A stretch of 64,000 nt of DNA, from NCBI RefSeq assembly GCF_013282745.1, contig NZ_CP054044.1, positions 2,356,001-2,420,000 on the forward strand, given 5' to 3'. Within the stretch, counting starts at the first letter, position 1. Each line of letters starts with the position of its first letter. The translations under genes were made by a program, and so were the position numbers. Below are positions 9,049-19,741 of the stretch, piece after piece. The notes beneath the pieces are model-generated. The model was not told where the DNA came from. It did not search any database and saw only the letters and a list, made by a program, of their open reading frames with translations. The DNA comes from Yersinia bercovieri ATCC 43970. Its GTDB lineage: Bacteria; Pseudomonadota; Gammaproteobacteria; Enterobacterales; Enterobacteriaceae.

Positions 9049-9537
9049 ATGAGCGAGAAACAATTACGTCAGCTCAGTATTGCGGTCGGTAATAAATTGA
9101 AAGCGCGTGCTGCCTGGGTGACTTGTGCTGAATCCTGTACTGGTGGCTGGGTTGCCAAAGCACTGACAGATATCGCAGGCAGTTCCGCGTACTTTGACCG
9201 TGGTTTCGTGACATACAGCAATGCGGCAAAACATGATTTACTGGGTGTCGACGAAACCACATTGGCAAATTATGGTGCGGTAAGTGAGGCCGTGGTGCGA
9301 GAGATGGCGCTTGGGGCACTGAGCGCGGCCAACGCCGACTTTGCGGTCGCTATCAGCGGTATTGCAGGGCCCGATGGTGGTAGTGCGGATAAGCCGGTTG
9401 GAACTGTGTGGTTCGCTTTTGCGGCGCGCGAAGGGCGAGTCGTGGCGTACAAGCAGCTTTTCTCCGGTGACCGTGACACCGTGAGGCTGCAAGCGGCTGT
9501 TTTCGCACTACAAACACTATTCGATGATTTTCTGTAA
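9049..9537 (+). CDS. pncC: nicotinamide-nucleotide amidase (CinA C-terminal domain)
   Basis: Single-domain CinA_C protein of 162 residues. It deamidates nicotinamide mononucleotide to nicotinate mononucleotide in the pyridine nucleotide cycle. The active-site stretch CAESCTGGWVAK near the N-terminus and the GIAGPDGGSADKPVGTVW block are diagnostic. I prefer the ATG at 9049 (MSEKQ), preceded by gtggggg; an in-frame ATG at 9031 would add six residues. It stands upstream of recA as in E. coli and other enterics, with the recA LexA box beginning 12 bp after its stop. Confidence 0.92.
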   Translation: MSEKQLRQLSIAVGNKLKARAAWVTCAESCTGGWVAKALTDIAGSSAYFDRGFVTYSNAAKHDLLGVDETTLANYGAVSEAVVREMALGALSAANADFAVAISGIAGPDGGSADKPVGTVWFAFAAREGRVVAYKQLFSGDRDTVRLQAAVFALQTLFDDFL

Positions 9538-9549
9538 AAATAGGCTTGA

Positions 9550-9569
9550 TACTGTATGATTGTACAGTA
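9550..9569. promoter_or_regulatory. LexA box (SOS operator) of recA
   Basis: The site CTGT-N8-ACAG (9552-9567) with flanking TA on both sides is a near-ideal LexA operator, 83 bp upstream of the recA start. It shows that recA, and probably recX by read-through, belongs to the SOS regulon. Confidence 0.95.
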
Positions 9570-9651
9570 TAATTAGCGTTAATTTCCTGTACAAAACAAC
9601 ATTCAGTGGTGATGGTAGGGGTAACCCCGGCATACCAGAGAGGGAGTAAAA

Positions 9652-10716
9652 ATGGCTATTGATGAGAATAAACAAAAGGCGTTAGCAGCAGCACTGGGCC
9701 AAATTGAAAAACAGTTCGGCAAAGGCTCTATCATGCGTCTTGGCGAAGACCGCTCAATGGATGTTGAAACCATCTCTACCGGTTCACTTTCTCTTGATAT
9801 CGCATTGGGGGCTGGTGGCCTGCCAATGGGGCGTATTGTTGAGATTTATGGCCCTGAATCATCAGGTAAAACAACACTAACATTACAGGTTATTGCCGCC
9901 GCACAGCGTGAAGGCAAGACCTGCGCATTTATCGATGCAGAGCATGCGCTTGATCCAATTTATGCCAAGAAATTAGGCGTAGATATTGATAACTTGCTGT
10001 GTTCTCAGCCAGATACGGGCGAACAAGCGCTGGAAATCTGTGACGCGTTAACCCGCTCCGGTGCTGTTGACGTAATCATTGTTGACTCCGTGGCAGCATT
10101 GACACCAAAAGCCGAAATTGAAGGCGAAATTGGTGACTCTCATATGGGCCTCGCGGCTCGTATGATGAGCCAGGCCATGCGTAAACTGGCTGGTAACCTG
10201 AAAAACGCCAATACCTTACTGATCTTCATTAACCAGATTCGTATGAAAATCGGCGTGATGTTCGGTAACCCTGAAACCACCACCGGTGGTAATGCGCTTA
10301 AATTTTACGCGTCTGTACGTTTGGATATCCGCCGTATTGGTGCAGTAAAAGATGGTGACGTGGTTGTTGGTAGCGAGACTCGCGTTAAAGTCGTGAAAAA
10401 CAAAATTGCCGCGCCATTTAAGCAAGCTGAGTTCCAGATTCTGTACGGCGAAGGCATCAACATTAACGGCGAACTGGTTGATTTGGGTGTTAAACACAAA
10501 CTGATCGAGAAAGCTGGCGCATGGTATAGCTATAACGGTGACAAGATTGGTCAGGGTAAAGCGAATGCCAGCAACTACTTAAAAGAAAACCCAGCCGTTG
10601 CTGCTGAGTTGGATAAAAAACTGCGTGAAATGCTGCTCAATGGCGGCAATGGTGAACAACCTGTAGTCACCGCAACCGTTGCCGATGAAACTGATGAAAC
10701 CAGCGAAGAGTTTTAA
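9652..10716 (+). CDS. recA: recombinase RecA
   Basis: DNA strand-exchange ATPase and LexA co-protease, 354 residues, the usual length. The Walker A motif GPESSGKT is at 67-74 and the Walker B region [10 protein letters not shown] near 139-148. The acidic C-terminal tail ([10 protein letters not shown]) is typical. It acts in homologous recombination and SOS induction in the cytoplasm. A LexA box and a strong RBS (gagggag) precede it. A weak terminator hairpin after the stop would let some transcripts continue into recX. Confidence 0.99.
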   Translation: MAIDENKQKALAAALGQIEKQFGKGSIMRLGEDRSMDVETISTGSLSLDIALGAGGLPMGRIVEIYGPESSGKTTLTLQVIAAAQREGKTCAFIDAEHALDPIYAKKLGVDIDNLLCSQPDTGEQALEICDALTRSGAVDVIIVDSVAALTPKAEIEGEIGDSHMGLAARMMSQAMRKLAGNLKNANTLLIFINQIRMKIGVMFGNPETTTGGNALKFYASVRLDIRRIGAVKDGDVVVGSETRVKVVKNKIAAPFKQAEFQILYGEGININGELVDLGVKHKLIEKAGAWYSYNGDKIGQGKANASNYLKENPAVAAELDKKLREMLLNGGNGEQPVVTATVADETDETSEEF

Positions 10717-10762
10717 TTCGTAGGTTTAACCGTCAATAGTGTTAGCACGTTAATTAGTTAGC

Positions 10763-10787
10763 AAATGGCCCTGAGAGTGGGCCATTT
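10763..10787 (+). terminator. recA terminator hairpin (probably leaky)
   Basis: AAATGGCCC-tgagagt-GGGCCATTT is a perfect 9-bp stem followed by only a short T run. It stands between recA and recX, matching the known partial read-through arrangement in enterics. Confidence 0.75.
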
Positions 10788-10820
10788 TAATAGATAGCGG
10801 TTGGTATACAGTCCTCCACT

Positions 10821-10948
10821 TATACCCATACCCAACGTTATTGGAGATGCGGCACACGCGAGAATGAATCCCGATGAGCAGACATCAGTCAGTAATTCGA
10901 GTGAGCGAGAGCTGCTAACACAGTTGTCACTTCAAGTAAGAAGGATAT
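10821..10948 (+). repeat. ERIC element reaching the recX start codon
   Basis: About 128 bp between the recA terminator and recX match the ERIC family. It starts tataccc, contains the central gaatgaatcccgatgagc and a gagtgagcgag core, and ends cacttcaagtaagaaggatat. In the ERIC consensus the end reads cttcaagtatgacgggtata. Here the terminal gacggg has become gaagga, which is the Shine-Dalgarno sequence of recX. Confidence 0.8.
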
Positions 10949-11452
10949 ATGAATGACCTGCTAAGTCGCGCCATGAGACTGCTCTCCCAACGTGATCATA
11001 GCGAATCTGAATTGCGTCGGAAACTTGCGGCACAGCCATTTTCAGCCAAAGGAAATTGGGGAAAACGCACTAATAGTGAGTGTGACAAAATCACTGACGA
11101 TATCGATCCAAAAGTTATCGATCAGGTAATTGAGTATTGCTACCAACATGATTGGCTGGACGATTCTCGGTTTGCTACCAGCTATATAAATAGCCGCAGT
11201 CGCAAAGGATATGGTGCACAACGTATCCGCTCAGAATTGATGCAAAAAGGTGTCGATAAAGAGATAATTCAAGCGGCATTCGAAATCAGTGAAATCGACT
11301 GGTGTATCCTCGCAAAAGAGATTGCACAGCGTAAATTTAGTGAAATTTTGCCTGTTGAATGGAAGGAAAAGGCCAAAGTTCAGCGTTATCTCCTCTATCG
11401 TGGCTTCTTCCAAGAAGAAATTCAGTCGATTTACAATGATTTTTCCGAATGA
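10949..11452 (+). CDS. recX: regulatory protein RecX
   Basis: A small (167-residue) modulator of RecA that caps and shortens RecA filaments and inhibits its ATPase. The three-helix repeats typical of RecX are visible (LLSQRDHSESELRRKL near 12-27, then DDSRFATSYINSRSRKGYGAQRIRSEL). A stretch of extra polar residues at about 33-50 (KGNWGKRTNSECDK) separates the first repeat from the rest. It follows recA, with an ERIC repeat between them, and its RBS (agaagga) lies in the ERIC end. Expression probably depends on read-through from recA. Confidence 0.95.
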   Translation: MNDLLSRAMRLLSQRDHSESELRRKLAAQPFSAKGNWGKRTNSECDKITDDIDPKVIDQVIEYCYQHDWLDDSRFATSYINSRSRKGYGAQRIRSELMQKGVDKEIIQAAFEISEIDWCILAKEIAQRKFSEILPVEWKEKAKVQRYLLYRGFFQEEIQSIYNDFSE

Positions 11453-11574
11453 ATGCACACGGGATTTTACTTCCCCTCGAAGAAAATTTATCTTATTCCC
11501 ACTTTTTGCTCGTGAGCTTACCCAGTGTGTTACCAGTTATAGGTATGCGATATGCTCACGGACTATTCTTTTAG

Positions 11575-14219
<2,645 letters not shown>

Positions 14220-14240
14220 ACAAGTAATATCTATTAAATC

Positions 14241-14278
14241 AATACGCCATATCTCTGTGTTGGATATGGCGTTTTTCA
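14241..14278 (+). terminator. alaS terminator
   Basis: Inverted repeat ACGCCATATC-tctgtgttg-GATATGGCGT followed by TTTTC, just after the alaS stop. It is a standard Rho-independent terminator. Confidence 0.85.
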
Positions 14279-14478
14279 ATTTTCCTGTCATAGTTCGATA
14301 ACAAAGTTAAACGCAAAGTTGTTTGCTTCAGCTAAACTTGTTTTAGGTATTAGTTAAAGACTCGACCAAGCTACTTACATTTTATGTGAATGTGATGGCT
14401 TACGTTTTCACGGTGTATGATGGATAATGGCGGGGAAACTGAGAGACCCGACTCTTTTAATTTTTCAAGGAGCAAAGA

Positions 14479-14664
14479 ATGCTTATTCTGACTCGTCGAG
14501 TTGGTGAAACACTCATGATTGGCGATGAGGTTACGGTTACTGTATTAGGAGTTAAAGGCAACCAGGTTCGAATTGGTGTAAATGCTCCGAAAGAGGTTTC
14601 TGTTCACCGTGAAGAAATCTACCAGCGCATCCAAGCAGAAAAGTCTCAACCGACGACTTACTGA
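14479..14664 (+). CDS. csrA: carbon storage regulator CsrA
   Basis: A 61-residue RNA-binding dimer that binds GGA-containing hairpins in mRNA leaders and controls carbon flow, motility and biofilm formation. The sequence starts [22 protein letters not shown] and keeps the core residues [22 protein letters not shown]. It is the full usual length. The RBS caaggag precedes the ATG. It lies between alaS and the tRNA-Ser/Arg cluster, the conserved enteric arrangement. Confidence 0.99.
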
Positions 14665-14672
14665 TTTTGAAG

Positions 14673-14699
14673 CAGCGTCTCGTGTCAAACGAGGCGCTA
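14673..14699 (+). terminator. probable csrA terminator hairpin
   Basis: GCGTCTCGT-gtcaa-ACGAGGCGC forms a 9-bp stem with one G-T pair, 10 bp after the csrA stop. The T run is poor (tgctgtttattcc). The rest of the 363-bp gap to the tRNA genes shows only the tRNA promoter. Confidence 0.5.
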
Positions 14700-14934
14700 C
14701 TGCTGTTTATTCCCCCTTGTTATGCCACCTTATTTCCTTTTTGCGTTTTCTCCTCAGTCCTCACCCCTGTTTTCGGCCTATTTAACGAGCTATCGGAATA
14801 ATTTCTTTTTTGTCCCGATGCAAATTGCGTATCAATAAGCACTATCTTGCCTGTTGATAAAACACTCTTTTCGACGTCAAACTAGTCATGTTGCGTGTGA
14901 ATTGTGCAAATGAACGTGAGTTGGGAAAAATTGT

Positions 14935-14962
14935 TTGACTTATAAGTGCGGGAAAGTAATAT
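14935..14962 (+). promoter_or_regulatory. promoter of the tRNA-Ser/Arg cluster
   Basis: TTGACT (14935-14940), a 16-bp spacer and TAATAT (14957-14962) are followed by gtgcgcc, a GC-rich discriminator typical of stringently controlled stable RNA promoters. The first tRNA starts 66 bp further on. Confidence 0.7.
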
Positions 14963-15027
14963 GTGCGCCACGCAGTGCCGATGAGCTTCTTCAAAAGCAA
15001 GTTAGGCACAATTCGAAAGAAGCGTAT

Positions 15028-15120
15028 GGTGAGGTGGCCGAGAGGCTGAAGGCGCTCCCCTGCTAAGGGAGTATACGGTCAAAAGCTGTATCGAGGGTTC
15101 GAATCCCTCCCTCACCGCCA
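15028..15120 (+). tRNA. serV: tRNA-Ser (GCT)
   Basis: A 93-nt type II tRNA with encoded CCA. The acceptor stem is GGTGAGG paired with CCTCACC. The anticodon loop CTGCTAA gives GCT, reading AGC/AGU. The long variable arm (tacggtcaaaagctgta) is typical of tRNA-Ser. It is the first gene of the cluster, as in E. coli serV-argV. Confidence 0.97.
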
Positions 15121-15128
15121 TTTACTAT

Positions 15129-15205
15129 GCACCCATAGCTCAGCTGGATAGAGTACTCGGCTACGAACCGAGCGGTCGGAAGTTCGAATCTTCCTGGGTG
15201 CACCA
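15129..15205 (+). tRNA. argV: tRNA-Arg (ACG), copy 1
   Basis: A 77-nt tRNA with acceptor stem GCACCCA/TGGGTGC, anticodon ACG (read as ICG, codons CGU/CGC/CGA) and encoded CCA. It is identical to the next two copies. Confidence 0.97.
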
Positions 15206-15263
15206 TATTTTGCAGTATGGTGAAATAGTCAAATGAACATCAGGTAGTGTCAAAGAATTAATT

Positions 15264-15340
15264 GCACCCATAGCTCAGCTGGATAGAGTACTCGGCTACG
15301 AACCGAGCGGTCGGAAGTTCGAATCTTCCTGGGTGCACCA
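15264..15340 (+). tRNA. tRNA-Arg (ACG), copy 2
   Basis: Identical in all 77 nt to copy 1. It is separated from it by a 58-bp spacer unlike the other spacers, and is probably part of the same transcript. Confidence 0.97.
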
Positions 15341-15413
15341 TCTTCTAGGTCATACATCTTGTTGTTAAGTTTCACTTGTTGAAACGCCTCCGTAAAATTA
15401 GAAATACAAAATC

Positions 15414-15490
15414 GCACCCATAGCTCAGCTGGATAGAGTACTCGGCTACGAACCGAGCGGTCGGAAGTTCGAATCTTCCTGGGTGCACCA
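15414..15490 (+). tRNA. tRNA-Arg (ACG), copy 3
   Basis: Identical to copies 1 and 2. The tandem array begins immediately after its CCA, and that array repeats pieces of this gene's 3' half. Confidence 0.97.
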
Positions 15491-16010
15491 TATTAAGAAA
15501 CCTCGCTATGGCGGGGTTTTCTGCTTTTGAGCTTCGGATAACCACAGAAGCGAGCGGTCGGAAGTTCGAGCCGAGCGTAGCGAGACAACGTTGCTTTAGC
15601 AACGGCCCGCAGGGCGAGGCAAAGCCGAGTCATCTTCCTGGGTGCACCATATTAAGAAACCTCGCTATGGCGGGGTTTTCTGCTTTTGAGCTTCGGATAA
15701 CCAAAGAAGCGAGCGGTCGGAAGTTCGAGCCGAGCGTAGCGAGACAACGTTGCTTTAGCAACGGCCCGCAGGGCGAGGCAAAGCCGAGTCATCTTCCTGG
15801 GTGCACCATATTAAGAAACCTCGCTATGGCGGGGTTTTCTGCTTTTGAGCTTCGGATAACCACAGAAGCGAGCGGTCGGAAGTTCGAGCCGAGCGTAGCG
15901 AGACAACGTTTCTTTAGCAACGGCCCGCAGGGCGAGGCGAAGCCGAGTCATCTTCCTGGGTGCACCATATTAAGAAACCTCGCTATGGCGGGGTTTTCTG
16001 CTTTTTGGCT
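15491..16010 (+). repeat. 159-bp tandem repeat array built from split tRNA-Arg 3' halves (rtT-like)
   Basis: Three full units (15491-15649, 15650-15808, 15809-15967) and a partial fourth follow the last tRNA-Arg. Each unit has a terminator-like hairpin (cctcgc-tatg-gcgggg-ttttct), a 19-nt piece of tRNA-Arg (cgagcggtcggaagttcga), a 62-nt insert and then the last 18 nt of the tRNA including CCA. The insert sits exactly in the T loop. Units differ at only a few bases. The E. coli tyrT locus has a comparable array repeating the tRNA-Tyr 3' end (rtT RNA). The array keeps one frame open (15508-16041, 177 codons) because 159 is divisible by three; I do not call it a protein. From 16011 to 16216 I see nothing specific. 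Confidence 0.93.
15501..15521 (+). terminator. terminator of the tRNA cluster, repeated in each array unit
   Basis: CCTCGC-tatg-GCGGGG followed by TTTTCT stands 11 bp after the third tRNA-Arg. Copies recur at 159-bp intervals (about 15660, 15819, 15978), so transcripts could end at any of four positions. Confidence 0.75.
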
Positions 16011-16216
16011 TTGCGCCATTCAACCGCTTGAAATCTTTTAACTCTCCTCTCTTACTTTAACGGCCAAACTCACCTGTTTCCCTGATGGTAAATGCGAGCT
16101 TATCTTGATGGAAACTACTTTTTCTTTATTAAATTCATGTAATTATACAGTCAGCGACAATTTAGTTAGTTTGCGATAAAGTAGCTTTTCATTTTCTGCC
16201 TGGTCGTGGGGTCACG

Positions 16217-16783
16217 ATGTACGATCATTATGATGGCCTGATCTTTGATATGGATGGCACCATCCTGGACACAGAGTCCACCCATCGTCAGGCATGGCGT
16301 CAGGTGCTCACACCTTACGGGATGCATTTTGACGAGCAAGCCATGGTCGCTTTGAATGGTTCGCCTACCTGGCAAATTGCCCGCGTAATCATCGCTAATC
16401 ACCAATCGGATCTGGATCCTCATTTACTGGCTGCGAAGAAAACCGCGCTGGTGAAAACGATGCTGCTGGATAATGTGAAGCCTCTGCCGCTCATAGAGGT
16501 GGTTAAAGCCTACCATGGGCGTAAACCTATGGCTGTCGGCACTGGAAGCGAGCACGCTATGGCTGAGATGCTTTTACGGCATCTGGGCCTACGAGGCTAT
16601 TTCGATGTAATTGTTGGTGCTGATGATGTCGCCAAACATAAACCAGAGCCTGAGACATTCTTGCGTTGTGCAGAGTTACTCGGCGTGCGTGCAGATCAAT
16701 GCGTGGTCTTTGAAGATGCAGACTTTGGTGTCGAGGCCGCGAAAAGGGCGAATATGGCAATAGTTGATGTGCGTCTACTGTGA
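16217..16783 (+). CDS. yqaB: HAD phosphatase YqaB (fructose-1-phosphate / 6-phosphogluconate phosphatase)
   Basis: A 188-residue HAD-superfamily hydrolase acting on small phosphosugars in the cytoplasm. The nucleophile motif DMDGTILDTE is at about 11-20. The third motif (HKPEPETFLRCAELL) and fourth motif (VFEDADFGVEAA) are intact. Length equals the E. coli orthologue (188). Its stop overlaps the GTG start of yqaA, so the two are translationally coupled. Confidence 0.93.
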   Translation: MYDHYDGLIFDMDGTILDTESTHRQAWRQVLTPYGMHFDEQAMVALNGSPTWQIARVIIANHQSDLDPHLLAAKKTALVKTMLLDNVKPLPLIEVVKAYHGRKPMAVGTGSEHAMAEMLLRHLGLRGYFDVIVGADDVAKHKPEPETFLRCAELLGVRADQCVVFEDADFGVEAAKRANMAIVDVRLL

Positions 16784-17208
16784 GTAGTACGCTAGCCATA
16801 GCTTCATTGTTTGGGAGTAGTTTTCTCAGCGCGACGCTCTTACCCGGAAATTCTGAAATTCTGTTAGTCACCCTATTAATGGCAGGCAGTGCGCCCGCCA
16901 TGATGCTGGTGTTGTCTGCCACCGTCGGAAATACTTTGGGGGGGCTAACAAATGTTGTTATAGGGCGTTTATTACCGGAGTTAAAGCCACAGCGTGGGAT
17001 GAGTACAGCACTCGGCTGGCTTCAACGTTTTGGCCCGGCAGCTTTGTTGTTGAGCTGGCTACCGATAGTGGGCGATTTGATGTGTGTGTTGGCAGGCTGG
17101 TTGCGTATGCCCTGGGGCCTTGTCGCTTTTTTTCTGTGTCTGGGAAAAGCATTGCGTTATATCGTGTTAACGGTGATTACGCTGCAAGGAGTTGCCTGGT
17201 GGCAGTAA
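16780..17208 (+). CDS. yqaA: inner membrane protein YqaA (DedA/SNARE-associated family)
   Basis: A 142-residue membrane protein with four or so hydrophobic segments. The SATLLPGNSEILLV stretch near the N-terminus and GNTLGGLTNVVIGRLLPE resemble short DedA-like proteins. Its exact role is not known; DedA relatives act in membrane lipid or proton homeostasis. It begins with GTG inside the overlap GTGA with yqaB, the same order as in E. coli upstream of gshA. Confidence 0.9.
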   Translation: MSSTLAIASLFGSSFLSATLLPGNSEILLVTLLMAGSAPAMMLVLSATVGNTLGGLTNVVIGRLLPELKPQRGMSTALGWLQRFGPAALLLSWLPIVGDLMCVLAGWLRMPWGLVAFFLCLGKALRYIVLTVITLQGVAWWQ

Positions 17209-17290
17209 AACGTGTGACAAACTTACGTAGTCACATCTATGCAGTTTCAGTATGCTGACGAGTTATGGTTTTCAAGAGCGGGAGGTCGAT

Positions 17291-18850
17291 TTGATCCCGG
17301 ATGTATCACACGCGCTGACTTGGTTGGAAGCGCACCCTAAAGCCCTGAAAGGGATCCGTCGCGGTATCGAGCGGGAAACATTGAGAGTGACTGCCGATGG
17401 CCAATTAGCCTCGACGGGTCATCCAGAATCATTGGGTGCAGCACTAACACATCAATGGATTACCACTGATTTTGCTGAGGCATTGCTGGAGTTCATTACG
17501 CCAGTAGATGGTGATATTGACCATCTACTGACGTTTTTACGTGATATCCACCGTTATACCGCACGTAAATTGGGTGACGAGCGCATGTGGCCACTCAGCA
17601 TGCCTTGCTTTATCGGGGCTGAGCAGGATATTGAACTGGCTAAATATGGCTCTTCTAATATTGGTCGCTTCAAAACACTTTACCGTGAGGGCTTAAAAAA
17701 CCGTTATGGTGCGTTGATGCAAACTATTTCAGGTGTGCACTATAACTTCTCTTTGCCGCTGGAGTTCTGGCAGGCATGGGCAGGTGTCACCGATGAAAAA
17801 AGTGGTAAAGAAGAGATTTCAGCGGGCTATTTCCGCCTGATTCGCAACTACTATCGCTTTGGTTGGGTTATTCCTTACCTGTTTGGGGCATCTCCGGCGA
17901 TTTGCTCATCATTCCTGCAAGGGCGTGAGACCGCATTGCCATTTGAACGCAACGATAAAGGGATGTGCTATTTACCTTATGCCACCTCATTGCGCTTGAG
18001 TGATCTGGGGTATACCAATAAATCGCAAAGCAACTTGGGCATTACGTTTAATGATCTAAACACCTATGTTGCTGGGCTGAAGCGGGCGATTCAAACGCCA
18101 TCAGAAGAGTATGCGGCTCTGGGGCTTAAAGAGGGTGAACGTCACCTGCAACTGAATACCAATGTGTTGCAGATTGAAAATGAGCTCTATGCGCCGATCA
18201 GACCTAAACGGGTTACCCGTGCCGGTGAATCACCTTCTGATGCTTTATTGCGTGGCGGTATTGAATATATCGAAGTGCGTTCGCTGGACATTAACCCATT
18301 CTCACCAATTGGTGTTGATGCGGTTCAGGCGCGTTTCCTCGATCTGTTCCTGATTTGGTGTGTGCTGGCGGATGCGCCTGAAATGAGCAGTGACGAATTG
18401 CTGTGTACCCGTAAGAACTGGAATCGGGTCATTTTGGAAGGGCGTAAACCTGGGCAAACCATCGGTATGGGATGTAACGATACCCGTGAGCCGCTAGAGA
18501 AGGTGGGCAAAGATCTGTTTGCGGACTTACGCCGCGTTGCAGAAGTATTAGATGGCAAAGAGAGCACGGAGTATCAACAGGTTTGTGACGAATTAGTCGC
18601 CTCGTTTGATGACCCGAGCCTGACATTCTCCGCGCGTATTTTGCAAGCGATGAAAGAAGGTGGTATTGGTGGTGTCGGTCTTGAGTTAGCTGAGCGCTAC
18701 AGGACAATGCTGCAAAGTGAGCCATTGGAGTTGCTGACAGAAGAGCAGTTGGCCGCAGAGGGCGAGGCGTCATGGCAGCGCCAACGTGAGCTGGAACTCA
18801 AAGATAAGCTAAGCTTTGAAGAGTACTTGTTGCTTCACGGCGGGCAGTAA
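17291..18850 (+). CDS. gshA: glutamate--cysteine ligase
   Basis: First enzyme of glutathione synthesis; joins L-Glu and L-Cys through a gamma-peptide bond using ATP. The body has the features of the proteobacterial GshA type 1 family ([40 protein letters not shown]). I start it at TTG 17291 (product begins [13 protein letters not shown]), with a perfect ggagg at 17281-17285, giving 519 residues; E. coli gshA also uses TTG and has 518. An in-frame ATG at 17252 lacks comparable signals. It is followed by micA on the opposite strand and then luxS. Confidence 0.96.
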   Translation: MIPDVSHALTWLEAHPKALKGIRRGIERETLRVTADGQLASTGHPESLGAALTHQWITTDFAEALLEFITPVDGDIDHLLTFLRDIHRYTARKLGDERMWPLSMPCFIGAEQDIELAKYGSSNIGRFKTLYREGLKNRYGALMQTISGVHYNFSLPLEFWQAWAGVTDEKSGKEEISAGYFRLIRNYYRFGWVIPYLFGASPAICSSFLQGRETALPFERNDKGMCYLPYATSLRLSDLGYTNKSQSNLGITFNDLNTYVAGLKRAIQTPSEEYAALGLKEGERHLQLNTNVLQIENELYAPIRPKRVTRAGESPSDALLRGGIEYIEVRSLDINPFSPIGVDAVQARFLDLFLIWCVLADAPEMSSDELLCTRKNWNRVILEGRKPGQTIGMGCNDTREPLEKVGKDLFADLRRVAEVLDGKESTEYQQVCDELVASFDDPSLTFSARILQAMKEGGIGGVGLELAERYRTMLQSEPLELLTEEQLAAEGEASWQRQRELELKDKLSFEEYLLLHGGQ

Positions 18851-18852
18851 AA

Positions 18853-18931
18853 AGAAAAGGCCACATAACTTCTGTGGCCAAATTAACATCTCTGGTAAAA
18901 CAGGGATGATGATAACAAATGCGCGTCTTTC
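18853..18931 (-). ncRNA. micA: small RNA MicA
   Basis: The minus strand between gshA and luxS reads GAAAGACGCGCATTTG followed by TTATCATCATCCCTG, the conserved 5' seed that base-pairs with ompA and other porin mRNAs. It ends with hairpin GGCCACA-gaagtta-TGTGGCC and a TTTTC tail. The place between gshA and luxS is the conserved MicA locus. It is an Hfq-dependent repressor of outer membrane protein synthesis under envelope stress. Confidence 0.93.
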
Positions 18932-18936
18932 ACATA

Positions 18937-18965
18937 TTAAGACGCGTGGGATAGAAAAAAGTTTC
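18937..18965 (-). promoter_or_regulatory. sigma-E promoter of micA
   Basis: On the minus strand GAAACTT (18959-18965), a 16-bp spacer and TCTTAA (18937-18942) match the sigma-E -35 GGAACTT and -10 TCnnA. The predicted start, 18931, is the first base of MicA. Confidence 0.8.
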
Positions 18966-19021
18966 ACAGGTTGCGAAAAAAGATCGAATAAAAATGACTT
19001 TTTTTATGAGGAGGTAACTAA

Positions 19022-19537
19022 ATGCCATTACTGGATAGCTTTACTGTAGATCATACCATTATGAAAGCCCCGGCAGTACGTGTTGCTAAGACGATGAAAA
19101 CCCCTCATGGCGACGAGATAACTGTATTTGATTTACGCTTCTGTGTGCCGAACAAAGAAGTGATGCCAGAGCGCGGGATTCATACGTTAGAACACCTGTT
19201 TGCGGGTTTCATGCGTAACCACCTCAATGGTAACGGTGTTGAAATCATCGATATCTCCCCTATGGGATGCCGTACTGGTTTCTATATGAGTCTAATTGGT
19301 ACGCCTGATGAGCAACGAGTAGCCGATGCCTGGCAAGCGGCAATGGCCGATGTGTTGAAGGTCACTGATCAACGGAAAATTCCTGAGCTGAATGAATACC
19401 AGTGCGGGACTTATCATATGCACTCGTTGGAAGAAGCACAGGAAATTGCCAAAGGCATTATTGACCGTGGTGTACGTATCAACCATAACGAAGAGCTGGC
19501 ATTGCCGAAAGAGAAACTGACTGAGTTGCATATCTAG
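19022..19537 (+). CDS. luxS: S-ribosylhomocysteine lyase LuxS
   Basis: Cleaves S-ribosylhomocysteine to homocysteine and DPD, the precursor of autoinducer-2, in the activated methyl cycle. 171 residues, the usual length. The metal ligands are His54 and His58 in HTLEH and Cys128 in [11 protein letters not shown]; the catalytic Cys (about 83, in SPMGCRTGF) and Glu57 are also present. A strong RBS (gaggaggt) precedes the ATG. Its leader overlaps the micA promoter region on the other strand. Confidence 0.99.
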   Translation: MPLLDSFTVDHTIMKAPAVRVAKTMKTPHGDEITVFDLRFCVPNKEVMPERGIHTLEHLFAGFMRNHLNGNGVEIIDISPMGCRTGFYMSLIGTPDEQRVADAWQAAMADVLKVTDQRKIPELNEYQCGTYHMHSLEEAQEIAKGIIDRGVRINHNEELALPKEKLTELHI

Positions 19538-19671
19538 CGTGCAGATTCTATCTATTTGTTTTTCAGACTACTGACAAACCCGATGGCGCGGCTCGGGCCT
19601 CCAGGGAGGGATTTACGGCGTCTTTACGTTCTACCTGTTCTCTTCGCAATCGGCACTTTGTCAATAACCTC

Positions 19672-19696
19672 AAAAGACGCTAAAAAGGCGTCTTTT
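19672..19696 (+). terminator. luxS terminator
   Basis: AAAAGACGC-taaaaag-GCGTCTTTT, then ctatttttt. It separates luxS from the convergent yfjD gene and could serve both strands because of the A and T flanks. Confidence 0.85.
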
Positions 19697-19741
19697 CTAT
19701 TTTTTACTGGGTCATCTGCGCTGCACGTTTACAACAGCTCT

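Noticed and set aside
15491..16010. CRISPR-like regular repetition
   Set aside because: The 159-bp units are contiguous with no unique spacers, contain tRNA pieces and have no cas genes nearby.
17252..17290. ATG start of gshA at 17252
   Set aside because: The TTG at 17291 has a perfect ggagg in front and gives the family's conserved N-terminus and length.
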